From assembly GCF_034190915.1 (NCBI RefSeq), contig NW_026947509.1, positions 36,836,767-36,900,766 of the forward strand: 64,000 nucleotides of DNA, written 5' to 3'. Shown here piece after piece: positions 23,067 through 36,204 of this stretch (positions are counted from its first letter, which is position 1; the number at the start of each line of letters is the position of its first letter). Made by a program: the position numbers and the translations under genes. Under the pieces are notes generated by a model. That model was not told where the DNA came from and made no database searches. It worked only from the letters and a program-made list of their open reading frames with translations. Origin of the DNA: Cavia porcellus. Lineage: Eukaryota; Chordata; Mammalia; Rodentia; Caviidae.

Positions 23067-24241
23067 TAGGTTTTTAAAAAAATAACTCATTAAACATAAT
23101 GAACTCTATGTATTTTAAATACAGTATCTGCAAATAGGTTGTGGGTATAAATTTATATCAAGCATTATAAATTATACCAAAGCCCTTAATGCCTAAAAAT
23201 ACTTTTCATAAACTTTGCATTTTAGTACACTTTTATCAGATATTAAAATGTATTAGAATTATAGCAACCTTAAAATGTTTCCTGTTGCTTCCAATGTTAC
23301 AAAGAAAATGAAGCATTTTCTTTCTTTATGCTTTAGTATTAATGTAAGTTAAACAATACTCTTAATATCTTTTTTCCATCAAAGAATTCAGTAAGTGATT
23401 TTTGACCTCTGAATAGACTTACCCATTCATTTGTGGTTTGAATAGCCAGTTCTTTAACTCAATTTGTGTGGACACATAAATTAAATAAATTATCTAGGTA
23501 ATTCCACCCCAAAAGCAAATTCAAATAAAAATAAATAAATAACCACTCAAAACCATTGCTCTCTAAGTGAAACTCTGGCCCTGCAGTCACTGCTGATTCA
23601 TGTACTTAATATAGCCTGAAGATTTGTAATTTTTGCTTTAACTTTTTTTAAAATGAATTAACATTGCTTCAAAATAGCAATTAAAAAGTGCATTCACTTC
23701 CCCTGTGTAATTATCGTTAGGTTGGCGATCCGACCTGGCATTCTGTTGAGCTGACATTAATCTTCTTCTCTTGTAAAGGTGGAAAAACTGTAGTGACTTC
23801 ATAGGAATTATGCAATTTACCAAATGATCTGCAGCTTTACCACATGAATAGCTATGAAAGAGGAGTGCAAAGAAAAAATTCAGCTTCCATGGAATATTTT
23901 ATTCAGAGAAGTCTGGCTCATAACCTTAACAATATGCTGCCCTTGGAGTCATAATTCTTCCTGCTGAGGGAAGAATGTGTGCAGAGTGATGAAGATAGGA
24001 TCTGTTTCAGGGTTTGTCCTGGGTCCAAGGCATTTTCCATAGGCTACGTAAGAAAGGGTGGAGCTCTAATCCAAATTTTCATCTGGAAGATCACATGAGA
24101 CTGATGTGCATTGTTGGGAGTGGACATACAGTGAAGGCTTACTCCTTATTTGAAAGAATGAAACTTAGCGACGTGGATGGGGTCTCCAGGATAAATACTA
24201 CCTGGAAAAAGACATCTCGATTAACTGCAAAGAAGTACAAC

Positions 24242-24350
24242 ATGGGGCTGAGGGTACAGCTCAGCAACACAGCACCTGCCTGCCAAGTGCAAGGTCTTGA
24301 GTTCGATTCCCAGTACCAAACAGAGAGAGAGAAAGAAAAAAAACAAGAAA
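24242..24350 (+). mobile_element. ID-type SINE with A-rich GA tail
   Basis: It shows 'ggggctgagggtacagctca', then 'gcctgccaagtgcaagg' and the B-box block 'cttgagttcgattcccagta'. An 'agagagagaaagaaaa' tail follows. The open frame 24014-24412 crosses the SINE and is not proposed as a gene. Confidence 0.9.
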
Positions 24351-27307
24351 GTAAAAATAAAAAAGTGTGTCATATTAAAGTTTGGAATTTACTTTTCAAA
24401 AGAATGGAATAAAAATTAGTTCATTTTATCAGTCTCCTAAAAGTAAATATAAAATAATACAACAAATAATAAGTGACATTGGATTGGAAGGTCATAATTT
24501 TCCCATTAGTATTCATTTTTAAAGAATTTTCTAGCATAACACTCTCCTCCTTTTTGAACTCCATCTTCTCCAAGGTTTGTCATTTCAATTAGCATTTTAT
24601 ATAAATACAACTCACAACCTCTTAAATTATCAACAGGCAGCAGTTACCAAAGGTATAGATGTGATGGACAAGGGTAGACCTCAAGGGCAATGGGAGGGCT
24701 CTGTACTGAAGACTAATTGTTAAGTCCATTAGTTAATGAAGCTTTTATTAAAGAATCTTGCAACTGCAGATACTGGCTGATAAGGAAAAGGGATCTTTGG
24801 TCCTTGAGGAGACAATGCATAATAACTAAGGTTGCCGGATTTCTTTAGGGAATAGTACTTCTGAAAATCTTTGCCATTCTCACCAACATTATCTGCACAT
24901 GACTGAATTACCTACTGAGGAGTATGAAGCAATATTCAAATCGAATGTTTAAATCCTCTGCAAATTTTTCCTATGTTTTGGAAATACCTCACAATTGTTT
25001 TTCTATTTTTAACACATGGTTAGTAGTTTAAATTGAATATATAAAAACACCAAACAGTGATTCAGGAAGACAGGATAGATTCTCCTAAACATGAACTCCT
25101 TTCTCTTCTCTTTCAAAAGGATTGCAAGATTGTTCAAAGTCTAAAAGATAACAAGTAGCTCAATCAGCTTAAATTTGCATCATGGAGCAAAAATGGTAGT
25201 GTCTGTCGTGACCAGGACCTTGGTGAGATAGATACCTGTGCACTCCACCACAGTTATGGGTCCCTCATCCCAATAATGATTTCCACATTTCTGAGGCAGG
25301 CAAAAAAAAAAAAGTATTGCTGCAGAAACAAGCTTTTTAAAATATAAAATCTTGAGCTCAAACATAAGCTAGAGATGACAGAAAAAAATTCATTTATTCA
25401 ATATACCTTCTTATAACCCTTTACTGTATGCCAGATGATCTCATCTGAAGGAACAAAATCTTCCTTCTTCAAGGAACTTGGGAACCAGTAGGAGAAAAAT
25501 GACATCAGTCAGCCAATGGCATGTAGTAAATTGGCACCTGGGCCCCAAAGAAAATGGAATATGGCTTGGAGAACATACAGCGATGGACAGGAGTTAACCA
25601 AAGAGGCAGGGAGGGACCGCTGGAGGAAGAATACTGTGGCAGCCAGAATATCAGTTGGAAAATTCCTGGGCTATGGGGGGCTTGAACAACTACAGGTTGG
25701 TTCCTGGAAATGAAGAGGAGCAAAGTGAAAATAGAGACCTGAAAGTTAGGAACCAGAATGCATTAAGCTTTGATAACCAGTGAGTCTTTATCCTGAATGA
25801 CATATGTATAACATTTAAATCTTTCAAGTCAAGTACATGGAAATCCTGGTTAAGATGATGTAAGCACATATAGATGATATAAGCTAGTACCTGCTCATTG
25901 TAGACAAGCAGGACCTGTTATTGTTGTCTATTTATTAAAATTTGCTGATGCCCATTTAATCTTAGCTCACAGGATAGCCAGAAAAGGATTAATTAAAAGT
26001 GACAGTTTTCATTAAGCAGACACTTTAAAAGTTTTCCTGAGTTTTAAGATACACAGAAATGTACAGAAACTGACCTCAAAAAAACTTGGCCATATGTCAT
26101 GTAGACGAAGAAGGTAACTTAGAGGGTTCGCCCTCATATTTGTTGAGATACTAACACAGCTAGTAATACAGTCACACCTGCAAAGCTGCATGGTGACCTG
26201 TGCAGTATCAAGGTGGGAAAAAGTGAGAAGGAGAGAGAGAGAAGAAAAGGGAAAGTAATATTGAGATTAGAAATGTGGAAATGTGACTCACTTAGCTATT
26301 TTAGGCTACATCATACATGGAAGAGACTAAATTCAATACAATTTGTTCCAAACATTTGTGTTCAGTAGATACTATTTTCCTTCAGTTCTCCGGATCTGTG
26401 TCTCTGCCTCTGTCTTCCTTTCTATATCTCTTTGGATCTTTAAGCCTGGTCTTCCACTGGCTTCATAATCTCAGAAATCTCAGCAATGAATGGCTTACTT
26501 ATCTCTTAATAATCTCCATCTCCCACTGCAAGGTCATTCATGAGTCCAACACTGAGTGTAAAACCTGGGTAGTGTCTGTAATGACCAGCTTAGCATTGTT
26601 GCTGCTGATAACCAATTGTTCACTGCTGTGTGATCACTCCCTCCTCACTTAAAAGTGGGACAGCAAGATCCATTTCATGAAGGAGCCACAGTACTTAATG
26701 AGTCAGCTACTGTGGGGACAGAAAAGCGATTTCTTCCAGAGTTTTGCCATCTCCTCATGGTATTGACTTAAATAAGAGCTGGATTCCTACTGACTTCTAT
26801 GCCTTTCCTGTCTTTCCTTTCAAAAATCTAGTCAATACAGTGATATTTAATGTATGTGGGCCACATGATCTTCTTGTCAATATTAATGGTAAACAAGTGA
26901 TTTCACTGAATTCTTCCCGTAGATATATAGGTGCTTCCAATAGGTGCTCAAATACAATGTAGTAAAAAGTGGCCAAACCAGTGACCTTGTTAAAGCTTCA
27001 ACCAAAATATACTTATCAATAAGTAATCAGGAGAAGATTTAATTGATTTGGTCAATGAGTGTGAATCAAGTGCTAAAGAGATCTTGATATAAAATATTGT
27101 TATGTCATAATACCTGAAATTCATTTGCATTCTCCAATTTAATGCTTTTGATTTCTAAATGGAGTGAATAATGGCAGCAAACATAAGGAGTTCCTCATCC
27201 TGAGAAGCTGCTTTTTTTTCTGACCTCATTAGTTTGGTGTAAAATGCACAGACCAGCAAACATCAGTCTCAGAAAAAACTCTGACTTGTGAATCTGTGGG
27301 GCTCAGT

Positions 27308-27309
<2 letters not shown>

Positions 27310-27353
<44 letters not shown>
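27310..27353 (-). repeat. 44-base T homopolymer
   Basis: An uninterrupted T run of 44 bases is followed by 'aagagaaagaa'. It may be the A tail of a minus-strand retroposon whose body I cannot identify. A tract of this length is prone to sequencing and replication slippage, so the exact count is uncertain. Confidence 0.9.
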
Positions 27354-27357
<4 letters not shown>

Positions 27358-28860
27358 GAAAGAATGTGGATAGGTTGCAGTCAACAACAACTAATCAAAG
27401 AAAATTCTTAAAAATGTGTAAGTAGTTTGCTTTTTTGTGGACACCTTTCTCTGCATCACTGTGAAAGCGAATTGTACTTCTGAAGAAATATGAATTTTTA
27501 CAGCACTTAGAGTTAAAGGAACACAATTAGCAGAACATGTATTAATATTCTGCGTCTGGTTCTAGCAACTCCACAAACCAGGTTTTCACTCACTACTACA
27601 TAGTTGATATAAGGACACAAAAGCTTGAGATCCAAACTTGCAAGAACACATGGTCAAATATTTGAATCAAGAGCACTTTGTAGAAGTGGATACTGTGGCT
27701 CTGTATTTTCTCAGAAAATATTTCATGAAACTTTCTGCTCACTAATGACTGGGATTTATATAGCAGGCAAAAGTTCTACTGCTAACATTCTGAAGCAGAG
27801 TACTATTGTTTCTAAATTGAACCAACCCAGTAGCTTTCCAGGTACACCTACTCAGAATTCTGCGCAGGGCTCATCTGGGCTCACCTGTCTTCCTGTTCGC
27901 CATTCTCTTGACTTATCTTTTCCATTCTTGTACAAATCAACCTACCTTGAGCCATTTCTATATGCTGTGTCCTGTTACCTGGAATACTCTCTTCTCTTCC
28001 TCACCTAGTTATGTCCTGTTCACCCTGTAGGAGCCAGATTCTCAGAGAAGCATTCCTTCTGCCCCTTTTATAGGACAAATCCCCTAAGTATCGTTGTGTT
28101 GCATCCAAGACATTTCTACTTTTACACTTGTTGATACATCTGTGTGCTTAATTTCTGACTGCTCCGTACATTGTGAGTTTGATGAAAGCATAATTCATAT
28201 CTGTCTTCAGTCACTGGTGCAACTACTGGAAAATTTGACATGTTGTCAGCTCAAACAAATTTTTGTTTGATGGATAAATGCAACATAAAATTTTCCTAAG
28301 AATCCCTGGGCCAAGTTTTACCTGTGAGCACAGAGAACAGAGTGGCTACTTTATTATTTGGATGACCAAGAAATCCAGGAGAAGGGAAAGGGCAGAGCCT
28401 AGAACACTGCAGGCAAATATATAATACCTCACAAACATTCTAAGGGTTATGGTATGTTAAATATTATACTTTTAAAACATTTATTGTCTCATCAAAATAT
28501 ATTTGCTATATACATATTTGCTCCTAATTAAGTAAATATGTCAAAAGGTTCACATAAATCTAGCTAAAAGATATTTTAACTGCATTATCATGAGAAAAAC
28601 AGACATAATTAGTAAAATGTAACACCTTCCCTGCCCTACTCTACTTTGAAGACTGTCAATTCCATTCATAGCATTAGTTCTCAAATTTATTCAAAACACC
28701 AAAGTCGCCTGAATTCCTCTCCTTTGGTCTGTACCTTGGCTCCTTTCTGTCTCTCCCAATGCGGTAATGATCCTGATGTTAAAGATCTTGTCTGGCAGCT
28801 AGGGGTGAGGAGCATTAGGTTGCCTCCACTGCCTTTCCTAGGATCGAAAACTCAGCCTGA

Positions 28861-29055
28861 CTCTACAAGCTTTAATTTTGTGACTTGAACAATTATTTCT
28901 AAGATGGCAATATGTAATCCATTAACTAGTGATTTCCTACTGCGCATTTTTTTATTCTGTAAATCTGTATAACTTGTACCCCTTCACTGTTTTTTTTTCT
29001 TTCTTTTCTTTTCTCCTTAAATAAAAATTAAAAAAAAAAAAAAAAAGAAAAAAAA
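28861..29055 (+). mobile_element. 5'-truncated HAL1/L1-type 3' end with 15 bp target duplication
   Basis: The 15-mer 'gaaaactcagcctga' flanks the insert perfectly (28846-28860 and 29056-29070). The insert contains 'aactagtgatttcctactg' and ends 'ttaaataaaaatt' plus a long A-rich tail. It matches the last 100-odd bases of the half-LINE at 4225-6899 in the opposite orientation. The 195 bp length fits severe 5' truncation. The A-rich start of the duplication fits L1 endonuclease cutting at a TTTT/C-type site. Confidence 0.9.
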
Positions 29056-32000
29056 GAAAACTCAGCCTGAGCCTCCTAGCACTGAACTAGCAGTCCTAGT
29101 GGCTGGCAGTAAACAATGGAGTGGACCAGAGGGAAGCTTTAAAGACTCCCTTGTAGACAAACCTCTTGCATGGATCTAGTGATGATGGCACAGGAGAAGG
29201 CTGTGGTCTCTGGGGTGAGGTGGGCATGGTGGAGAAGGAAAGGATGAGAAGACAAAAGCCTCTGAATTCCATTCACCAACTCCCTTATTGTGCCTCTCGG
29301 CTCAAATGACCTTTAGTGACTGTTCTTCCTGACTCTAGACCCAGACCTCTCTTTCCTTAGAAGATTTTATTTAGAAACTGTGTGTATTTCTCTGACCTCT
29401 TAAGACATGAATCATTCTGAAAGCCATATTCCAGCTTTATAAGTCAGGAATGCCTTTCCTAAGGACTAAGGAGACATAGTTTTGGAATGTAGACCTCAGG
29501 GAGGTCCTAGTGAGTAAGGTCTTCACTTCTTGGGATGCCATGCTGTGAGTTATAAAACTACCTCTTACGAGAATGCTGTGAGAGTGTTATCTTTCCTTTT
29601 AGAAAGGGTCAGTCAAAAAACACAGATAACCCCCACTCCTGCTCTTAAAATTTTCCTTGGATCTTTCAACAGTGTTGAGTTTAGCCTTCATTCTTATCGC
29701 CTTTCTCTATAGCAATGGCCTCGACTGTACGCTTTCCCGCCCTGTTTAACTCACAGTGATGTACTTTCTCATGGACCCTCAGTCTTTAGTGTGCCTCAGT
29801 ATTGGTTTCTTTGTCTATGGGACAGAAGGAAGAACTGCATTCTTTCAGTGGTGTAAGAATGCAAAGAAGGAGAAAGAATTCAAGACATATTCCGATAATG
29901 AAATTGGAAGGATTAAATATTTAGGGTAAGGAGGAAGGATTTAGAGATGAGTTCAAGTTTTCTTTACTTCACATGATTTGAGTTGTTCTTAAAGCCTAAA
30001 AACAAGAGCCAAAAGCTTTTAGGGAAAAGCAAATCAAGTGTAAATAAGTTGAATTGAAAATAGATGCTGAATATAAACACATAGACATCCAGCAGGCTGC
30101 TGGTATTTGGTGACAGATCTCAGGGGAAAAGTTTATGGTGAGAATGTGAACTAGACTGAAAGGTTCAGAGAGATACGATCTCTCAGGAAAAACTGGTCAA
30201 GCAAAAATAGCTCTCAGCCCTCCTTTTCTCACTCCCACTTCTATTCTCACTAAATTTGAATCTTTTGGTATTTTTATTTTCATGATGGGCCACATGTTCA
30301 CTCTGCTGGCAATAGAATCAAAGCTCTCAGACTGTCCTTTGGATTTCCCCAGCTGTATCTTACCTCTGGTTGTTCCCACTGCTGGCTGTGTTAACCAGCA
30401 CCACACTGGAGTTGGCAGGCGTTGATCCCTCAACCCCAGTGCACTGGATAACATTGCATAGACAATGCTGAAAATGAAAAGAAGTGAATTCTGATCCTAA
30501 TTGTCTTAACATATGTGCATGTTCTTTTCACTTATTCCTCTGAGGCCTGACTAAGGAGAAAGTGCCTGCAGGTTGTAACTGCTGGACAATTGGGATGGTA
30601 AATCATTGTTAGAATAGACAGTCGACACTGAACAGCAGTGCTGATTAAGTTCACTAGGTAACTGCTCAGTTCTCCCTGCTGCTCCACATAACCTTGGAAG
30701 AAACGAATCTGAGTGCACTGTTTATGCTGCCAAATACCTCCTGACCTTTTCCAAGTGGGGCAGCCTCAATTAGCCTCCTTCAGTTTGGTGCTGTTGTGCC
30801 CCTGGCATTTCCACACTGGTCTTGTGCATTCAGCAGCTGGCTGAGCAGCTATAGCTTAATTTAAAAAAATTAAAAACATACCATTTATTTTTTTGATGCC
30901 TTGTTTTCTTGGGCTCTGTCTTTTCTTTTTAATGTAATAATGATTCAACCTAGACAAAACAACCACCACCCTTCTGTGGCCATCTAAATAGTCTTTGAAA
31001 AAGATTCAGTGTTTATTTTCTCAATGTTCAGCTCCAAGACCCTCCAACAGTAGTTTTTCTAGAGACTGTAAAAAAGTAAGTAAGACTTGTGTACTTGCCC
31101 ATAGCTTTCTTCCACTTCTTTGTCCCAGAAGTGCTGCTTTTCTTACCCCCATACTAGTAGCCCAAGGTAATAAAAACACTTGTGATGGAGAAAATGGACC
31201 CAGAATTGCTCTGAGAGTGATTTCTGTAAAGTACAACTTGAAAAGTAGAATAGCAGTGTTCTATTGCTAATTATCCAGCTGTGCATTCTGTTCTCACCAA
31301 CTATGGAAAACCCCGACATATTCAAATGTCTATTCCATCAGATCATTTGCATGCAGTTATTCTACGATCATCAATTCACAACTGTTGGGACCATTCAGTG
31401 TACTTCTGAGCTGTATATACAGCGTTCTGTAATGGAGAAATACAAAGGTGTGGGCTTGGACAATCTGAATTTAACATCGTATCTTATAACATATTGTATG
31501 ACTTTATAAATTAATATTTATTTTGAATACCCTGAATATATATCTGATCTGATTTCCATTATTCATGTGCAGAAAACTAAAAACCTACATGAAGATAACT
31601 AGCATAGAAGAGTAATATTATATTTCCCATATCTCTTGCATGTTTTATTTTTATATATTCCATTTTGTTTGTTTTACCAATACCGTGATATAAAATCACA
31701 AAAGCTGGGGTTCTGTCTGCTTAATTCATTACAGTACTTTGATCACCTTGCACAATGATTGGTTATCAGTATCCATCTGTTGAAAGAAGAAAAAAATGAA
31801 TGTAGACACATGGTGCTTGGTAGTTTTATGTGTACTTACAAGGATTACATCCTTTCTGCTTATTATTCTTATGGGTTGGTGAATGGGACTGTAAACAAAT
31901 TCTTAGAAGTCTCATTTTGATTGGATGTTTTATAAATTAAAGGCATTAGAAAACGAGAAGCTCAGAAGTAAATCTGAACCAGTGACAAAAAAGGGCTGGG

Positions 32001-32137
32001 ACATCTTACTGTTGCTGTCATCTCATTGACATATAATTGTAGTGGAAGCATTAAGCTTCATTGCAGCTACAATAAAAGAAAAAACGAGCCACTCGAGCAT
32101 CATACATTTGGCATAAATAAAGCTTCCACCTGGCTCT

Positions 32138-32464
32138 TGTGTTAGTCAGCTTTCCATTGCAATAAACACCTGAGATAATCAATTCATAAAGAGAAAAGAT
32201 TTATTTGGTTCACAGTTTTACAAGTTCATTTCATGAGTTATTAGCCCTGTTCTTTTGAACCTGTGGTACCATATCATGGCATAGCAAAACTGCTGAAGGC
32301 CAGAACATTGTGGATTTTACCACAATCCCACTTAAAGGTACACCCCCAGTAACCTAAAGACCTCCCATGAGACCCCACCTTTTAAATGTTCCACCAACTC
32401 CCAGGCGCATCACTTAAGCATGTGGGGTTGCTCACAACCCAAATTCTATCCCAACTGGGATGTA
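32138..32464 (-). mobile_element. Solo MaLR LTR, minus strand
   Basis: On the minus strand it shows 'aggtggggtctcatgggagg', 'gtgaaccaaataaatc' with its AATAAA signal, and the terminal 'gactaacaca'. These are the landmarks of MaLR (ERV3-class) LTRs. A near match 'gctct'/'gctac' flanks it (32133-32137 and 32465-32469) and may be a decayed 5 bp target duplication. Confidence 0.75.
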
Positions 32465-34689
32465 GCTACGTGTGAAAGATGTGTCAGATCCTTTCGAAAA
32501 TCATAATGTAAACGTTGTGAAAGTAAATATATAAATTAGTAATCTTATCTCAAAGTAGGTCCTGAGGAAAAGAAAAAGAGTCTTGTTGTGTCTTTTGGCA
32601 CATCTCGAATAACCCTTCACAAGGGAAGGCATCTCTAACAATAATGCTCTCCTATATAGGACACACTCAGTTCCACTCCAGCTAAAAACCAGCTAATAAA
32701 CTGATGACCTGCTGAGTCTTCTCCCTGGGCTTCAATTAACAATCGTTCCTAAATTACAAGGCTTTGCTTTGTGGCTTTGGTGCCACAGAAGCTCTATTGC
32801 CTGTTTGCATCTATAATTTGCAATAAATATTTAACTTACAAGATTTACCTCAGAAATATGTTTATAGGACTCTCAAAGATTTTACAAATAAGAAAACAAC
32901 TGTTTTAAAGTACTAAGCACCCCAGGATTCTTTTTGCATAATTGCTGCAGCCGGATTTGCTCACTTTCCCCTCTCTGTTTACTTTTCCCAGTGGCATCTA
33001 ATGAGGCAATAGCACAAACCTGCTGTGCCAATAGCTGGATTGTCCCAGTAAGGATGAAGGACATCCTCCTGCTTGGCCTCAGTAAAATTCCGTGCTCTGC
33101 TCCCTGTAAGGGCTGAAATGCAATTTCTAAAAGCAGGTTTTCTTGAATCTTGGCTGTTTGACATATGGAGTTAGATCATAAGAATTTAGGGTCATTTAGT
33201 GAGCAACTTCTGTTGGCTGTGATTCACACAGAGAAGAATATTTGAAGACCCTATTAATAGTAGTGGCAGGTGAGTTGTAGCTATGTAGGACTCTGTGTTC
33301 TAGCTACTTCACTCTCATTATCTACCTGTAGAAAGCAAAGTATCCCAAGTGCAACAATTTCTGTCTCAGAATTAGCAACTGCTGAGGGGATGGAAAGGGA
33401 ACTTATTGCTAAATTTCAGAAATAGTGTCGCGCCCATCTCTGAGGCTTTCTTCTCAAAGTAAATGAGTTGGGTTAGGAGCAAAATAAGAAAACTTTGAAA
33501 GTAAAGTTACTATAATTGCTACTAATTTTTATGAAACAAGATACAATTGAACACATGATAATACGTAGAGCTGCCTTAGGATGCACTTGTAATTAAGAAT
33601 AAACTTACACAAAAATGTAAGAATGATGTTATACTATCTTAAAATAGTTTTCTTAGGTGATTAACAACCCTTATAAACAGATAACTGGCTTTGAAATGGT
33701 TTATTTACACATTTTGCAAAATTATGATCTGATCAGTAATATTATTTTTATTTCTGAAATGCTGCCCAAATAAAAACTTTATTATTTTAATTAATTTTTC
33801 CTCGAATATAAAACATACAAAAATTCTATATTACATGCTTAGTTTTCTTTACAAGTTGAAAAATGTTTTAATGTTTAAATGCTGATTTGGGACATTTAAT
33901 TTTTCTGTAAGTGGAAAATGTTTATATACTTTTCCATATGTAAGCTCAATATATACAAGTATGAGACCTAATGATACATATGATGATGTACATTTTGTCT
34001 GTCTTTTTGTATAATAAATTTCTTTATTTGTTTTCCTTAACTATTGAGATGAAAAAAGGGAAAGATGTTCAACTATTTTTTCGTTTTCCCCTTCTTCCTA
34101 AAATCTGGTCATTTTTTAAGTTGCTTTTTGTAAGTGAGCGTGAGTGTAAAGTGATAAGAAGATTGATCGTTCTATGCTCTGTGTTAGAATGTATTAGATT
34201 TTTCTACTCAATTCCATCAGGGTAAAAGTGCTTCATGGTGAAAGCAATTTAGGCCTGGCCTAGAGGTACTGTGAACCTTATCTGTATTCTGCACACAAGT
34301 AATTTAATTGAGCCATTTCTACAAAATTAAATCTACAAACATAATGACAGGCTATTGTTATATTGAATTTTTAAAACAAAAATAGGATTTAGTAAGATGA
34401 TCAATAAATTCATACCTTGTGATTTATTTTCCTGGGCATTTTGGTGTATGCCATGGTGAAAAAGTTCCTGTAAACTATGCCTATTTTCAAAAAGAAATTG
34501 TGTGAGGACATAAGAAGACTATATATATTTTTAAATAAAATCAGGACAACTCTCAAGTACTGTGTTTTTGAAGTATGGTGAGGAAATGATTTGAAATCAG
34601 GCCTACATTGAAAACTGTAAGCTATATTATAATTGTGATTATAATACTAACTTACAAATAAAAAGTTTTATTGAACTGCTAAACAGTGA

Positions 34690-35025
34690 CACATGAGTTG
34701 AGAGTTCCCAATCCAAAAATCTGATATCCCATGTATTTTAAAACCCCAAATGTTTTGAGGACTCACAGGAGACCACAGGTGAAAGGAACATTTCACACCT
34801 GAGCTCTTGTGACAGGTTGCATTCAAGCCGCCGGCTCACTGAAAATATGCTGCAAAATTACCTTCAGGCTGTATGTATAACATGCATATAAAACAAGTGA
34901 CTTTGTTTGGGACCTGGGTCCCACACTCAAATATCTCATGATCTATATGCAATTGTTGCAAAATCCAAAAATATCCAAAAGCAAAATACTTCGCACAAAC
35001 ATTTCTGGTATGGAACATTCACCCT
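34690..35025. mobile_element. Probable pogo/Tigger-like DNA transposon remnant
   Basis: Blocks such as 'cccaatccaaaaatctgata', 'attaccttcaggctgtatgt', 'tgggacctgggtcccacact' and 'caaaatccaaaaatatcc' recall the short Tigger-related elements of mammals. Both ends are diverged, and I cannot see clear terminal inverted repeats. Confidence 0.5.
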
Positions 35026-35477
35026 GTACACTCATGGCTATTATACTGTCATTGTTGATGCTGTGGCTTACTATTATAGTGTGGAATAATTGAATAAAGA
35101 GATTTTTTAGGACAAATAATTATTGAGTTCCTTTTCTCATCAAAAATTCTAATTCTTTATAAAAGGTCTAACTTGTTTTCTCTCCTCACAAACATGATTC
35201 AATCGTCCTTACTCTACCCGGGTTTTCATAGTGTTGAGCACGCTGGTGTAATTTCCTTCCTCCGTGTGCCCCATCTGACATCATCAGGTAACTGTACATG
35301 CCTGTGAGGGTTAGTCCGAGGAGTATGGCAAGATTATTAAATATAATTAAGTATTACCCTGAAAGTAACTAAAATCAGTCATAAACTATTTTTAAATTGG
35401 TAAAAGAATTGAATTCATAAGCTAAAAAGATATTACCAGCTGAATATCACCAGGCTACAAAAACATTAGAAATTCTT

Positions 35478-35595
35478 ATCCAGGTATGGCAGTATATACC
35501 TGTAATCCCAGTACTCTGGGAAGATGAGGAAGGAGGAAGACAGATTGTAGCCCAGTCTGAGCAATTTAGTGATTTAGTGGTATCCGGTTCCAAAA
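35478..35595 (+). mobile_element. B1-type SINE (7SL-derived)
   Basis: The sequence 'caggtatggcagtatatacc', then 'tgtaatcccagtactctggg', and a later 'gtagcccagtctgagcaa' block follow the B1/Alu pattern, including the pol III A- and B-box regions. It leads directly into the GAAA tract and then into an ID half. Confidence 0.8.
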
Positions 35596-35597
35596 TG

Positions 35598-35647
<50 letters not shown>

Positions 35648-35651
35648 AAAG

Positions 35652-35685
<34 letters not shown>

Positions 35686-35720
35686 GAAAGAGAAAGAAAG
35701 AAAGAAAGAAAGAAAGAAAA

Positions 35721-35760
<40 letters not shown>

Positions 35761-35810
35761 AAAAGAAAGAAAGAAAGAAAGATGAACAGAAAGGGAGAAG
35801 AAAGACTGAG

Positions 35811-35845
<35 letters not shown>

Positions 35846-35895
35846 AAAAGAAAGAAAGAAAGAAAGATGAACAGAAAGGGAGAAGAAAGACTGAG

Positions 35896-35937
<42 letters not shown>

Positions 35938-35962
35938 GGAAGGAAGGAAAGAAAGAAAGAAA

Positions 35963-35998
<36 letters not shown>

Positions 35999-36053
35999 AA
36001 AGAGAAAGAAAGAAAGAAAGAAAGAAAAAAAAAGAAAGAAAGAAAGAAAGAAA

Positions 36054-36085
<32 letters not shown>

Positions 36086-36119
36086 AAAAGAAAAAAGAAG
36101 GCAAAGGAAAGAAGGAAAA
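35596..36119 (+). repeat. (GAAA)n simple-repeat tract of 524 bp
   Basis: The tract is almost pure GAAA/AAAG with GAAAA interruptions. It sits exactly where the A-rich linker of a B1-ID composite would lie. It contains a duplicated non-repeat segment (see the finding). The long Glu/Lys-Arg and Phe-Leu-Ser frames on both strands (35566-36171) are translations of this repeat and not genes. Confidence 0.95.
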
Positions 36120-36120
36120 A

Positions 36121-36175
36121 AGACTGAAGATATAGCTCAGTTTGAAGGCCTGGTTTCAACCCCCAGTACAAAAGT
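36121..36175 (+). mobile_element. Shortened ID SINE half
   Basis: The block starts 'agactgaagatatagctcag', jumps to 'tttgaaggcctggtttcaac', and ends 'ccccagtaca'. It lacks the middle of a normal ID. Placed after the B1 and its expanded linker, it forms the second half of a composite SINE. Confidence 0.7.
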
Positions 36176-36204
36176 CATCATCACCATCATCTTTATAATA
36201 ATGA

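Noticed and set aside
24014..24412. A 132-codon frame on the plus strand
   Set aside because: Its C-terminal half is ID SINE and GA-rich tail; the N-terminal half has no motif and no splice support.
35566..36171. Long open frames on both strands, up to 201 codons, rich in Lys/Arg/Glu or Phe/Leu/Ser
   Set aside because: They are translations of the GAAA microsatellite; every frame stays open because the repeat has no stop codon.
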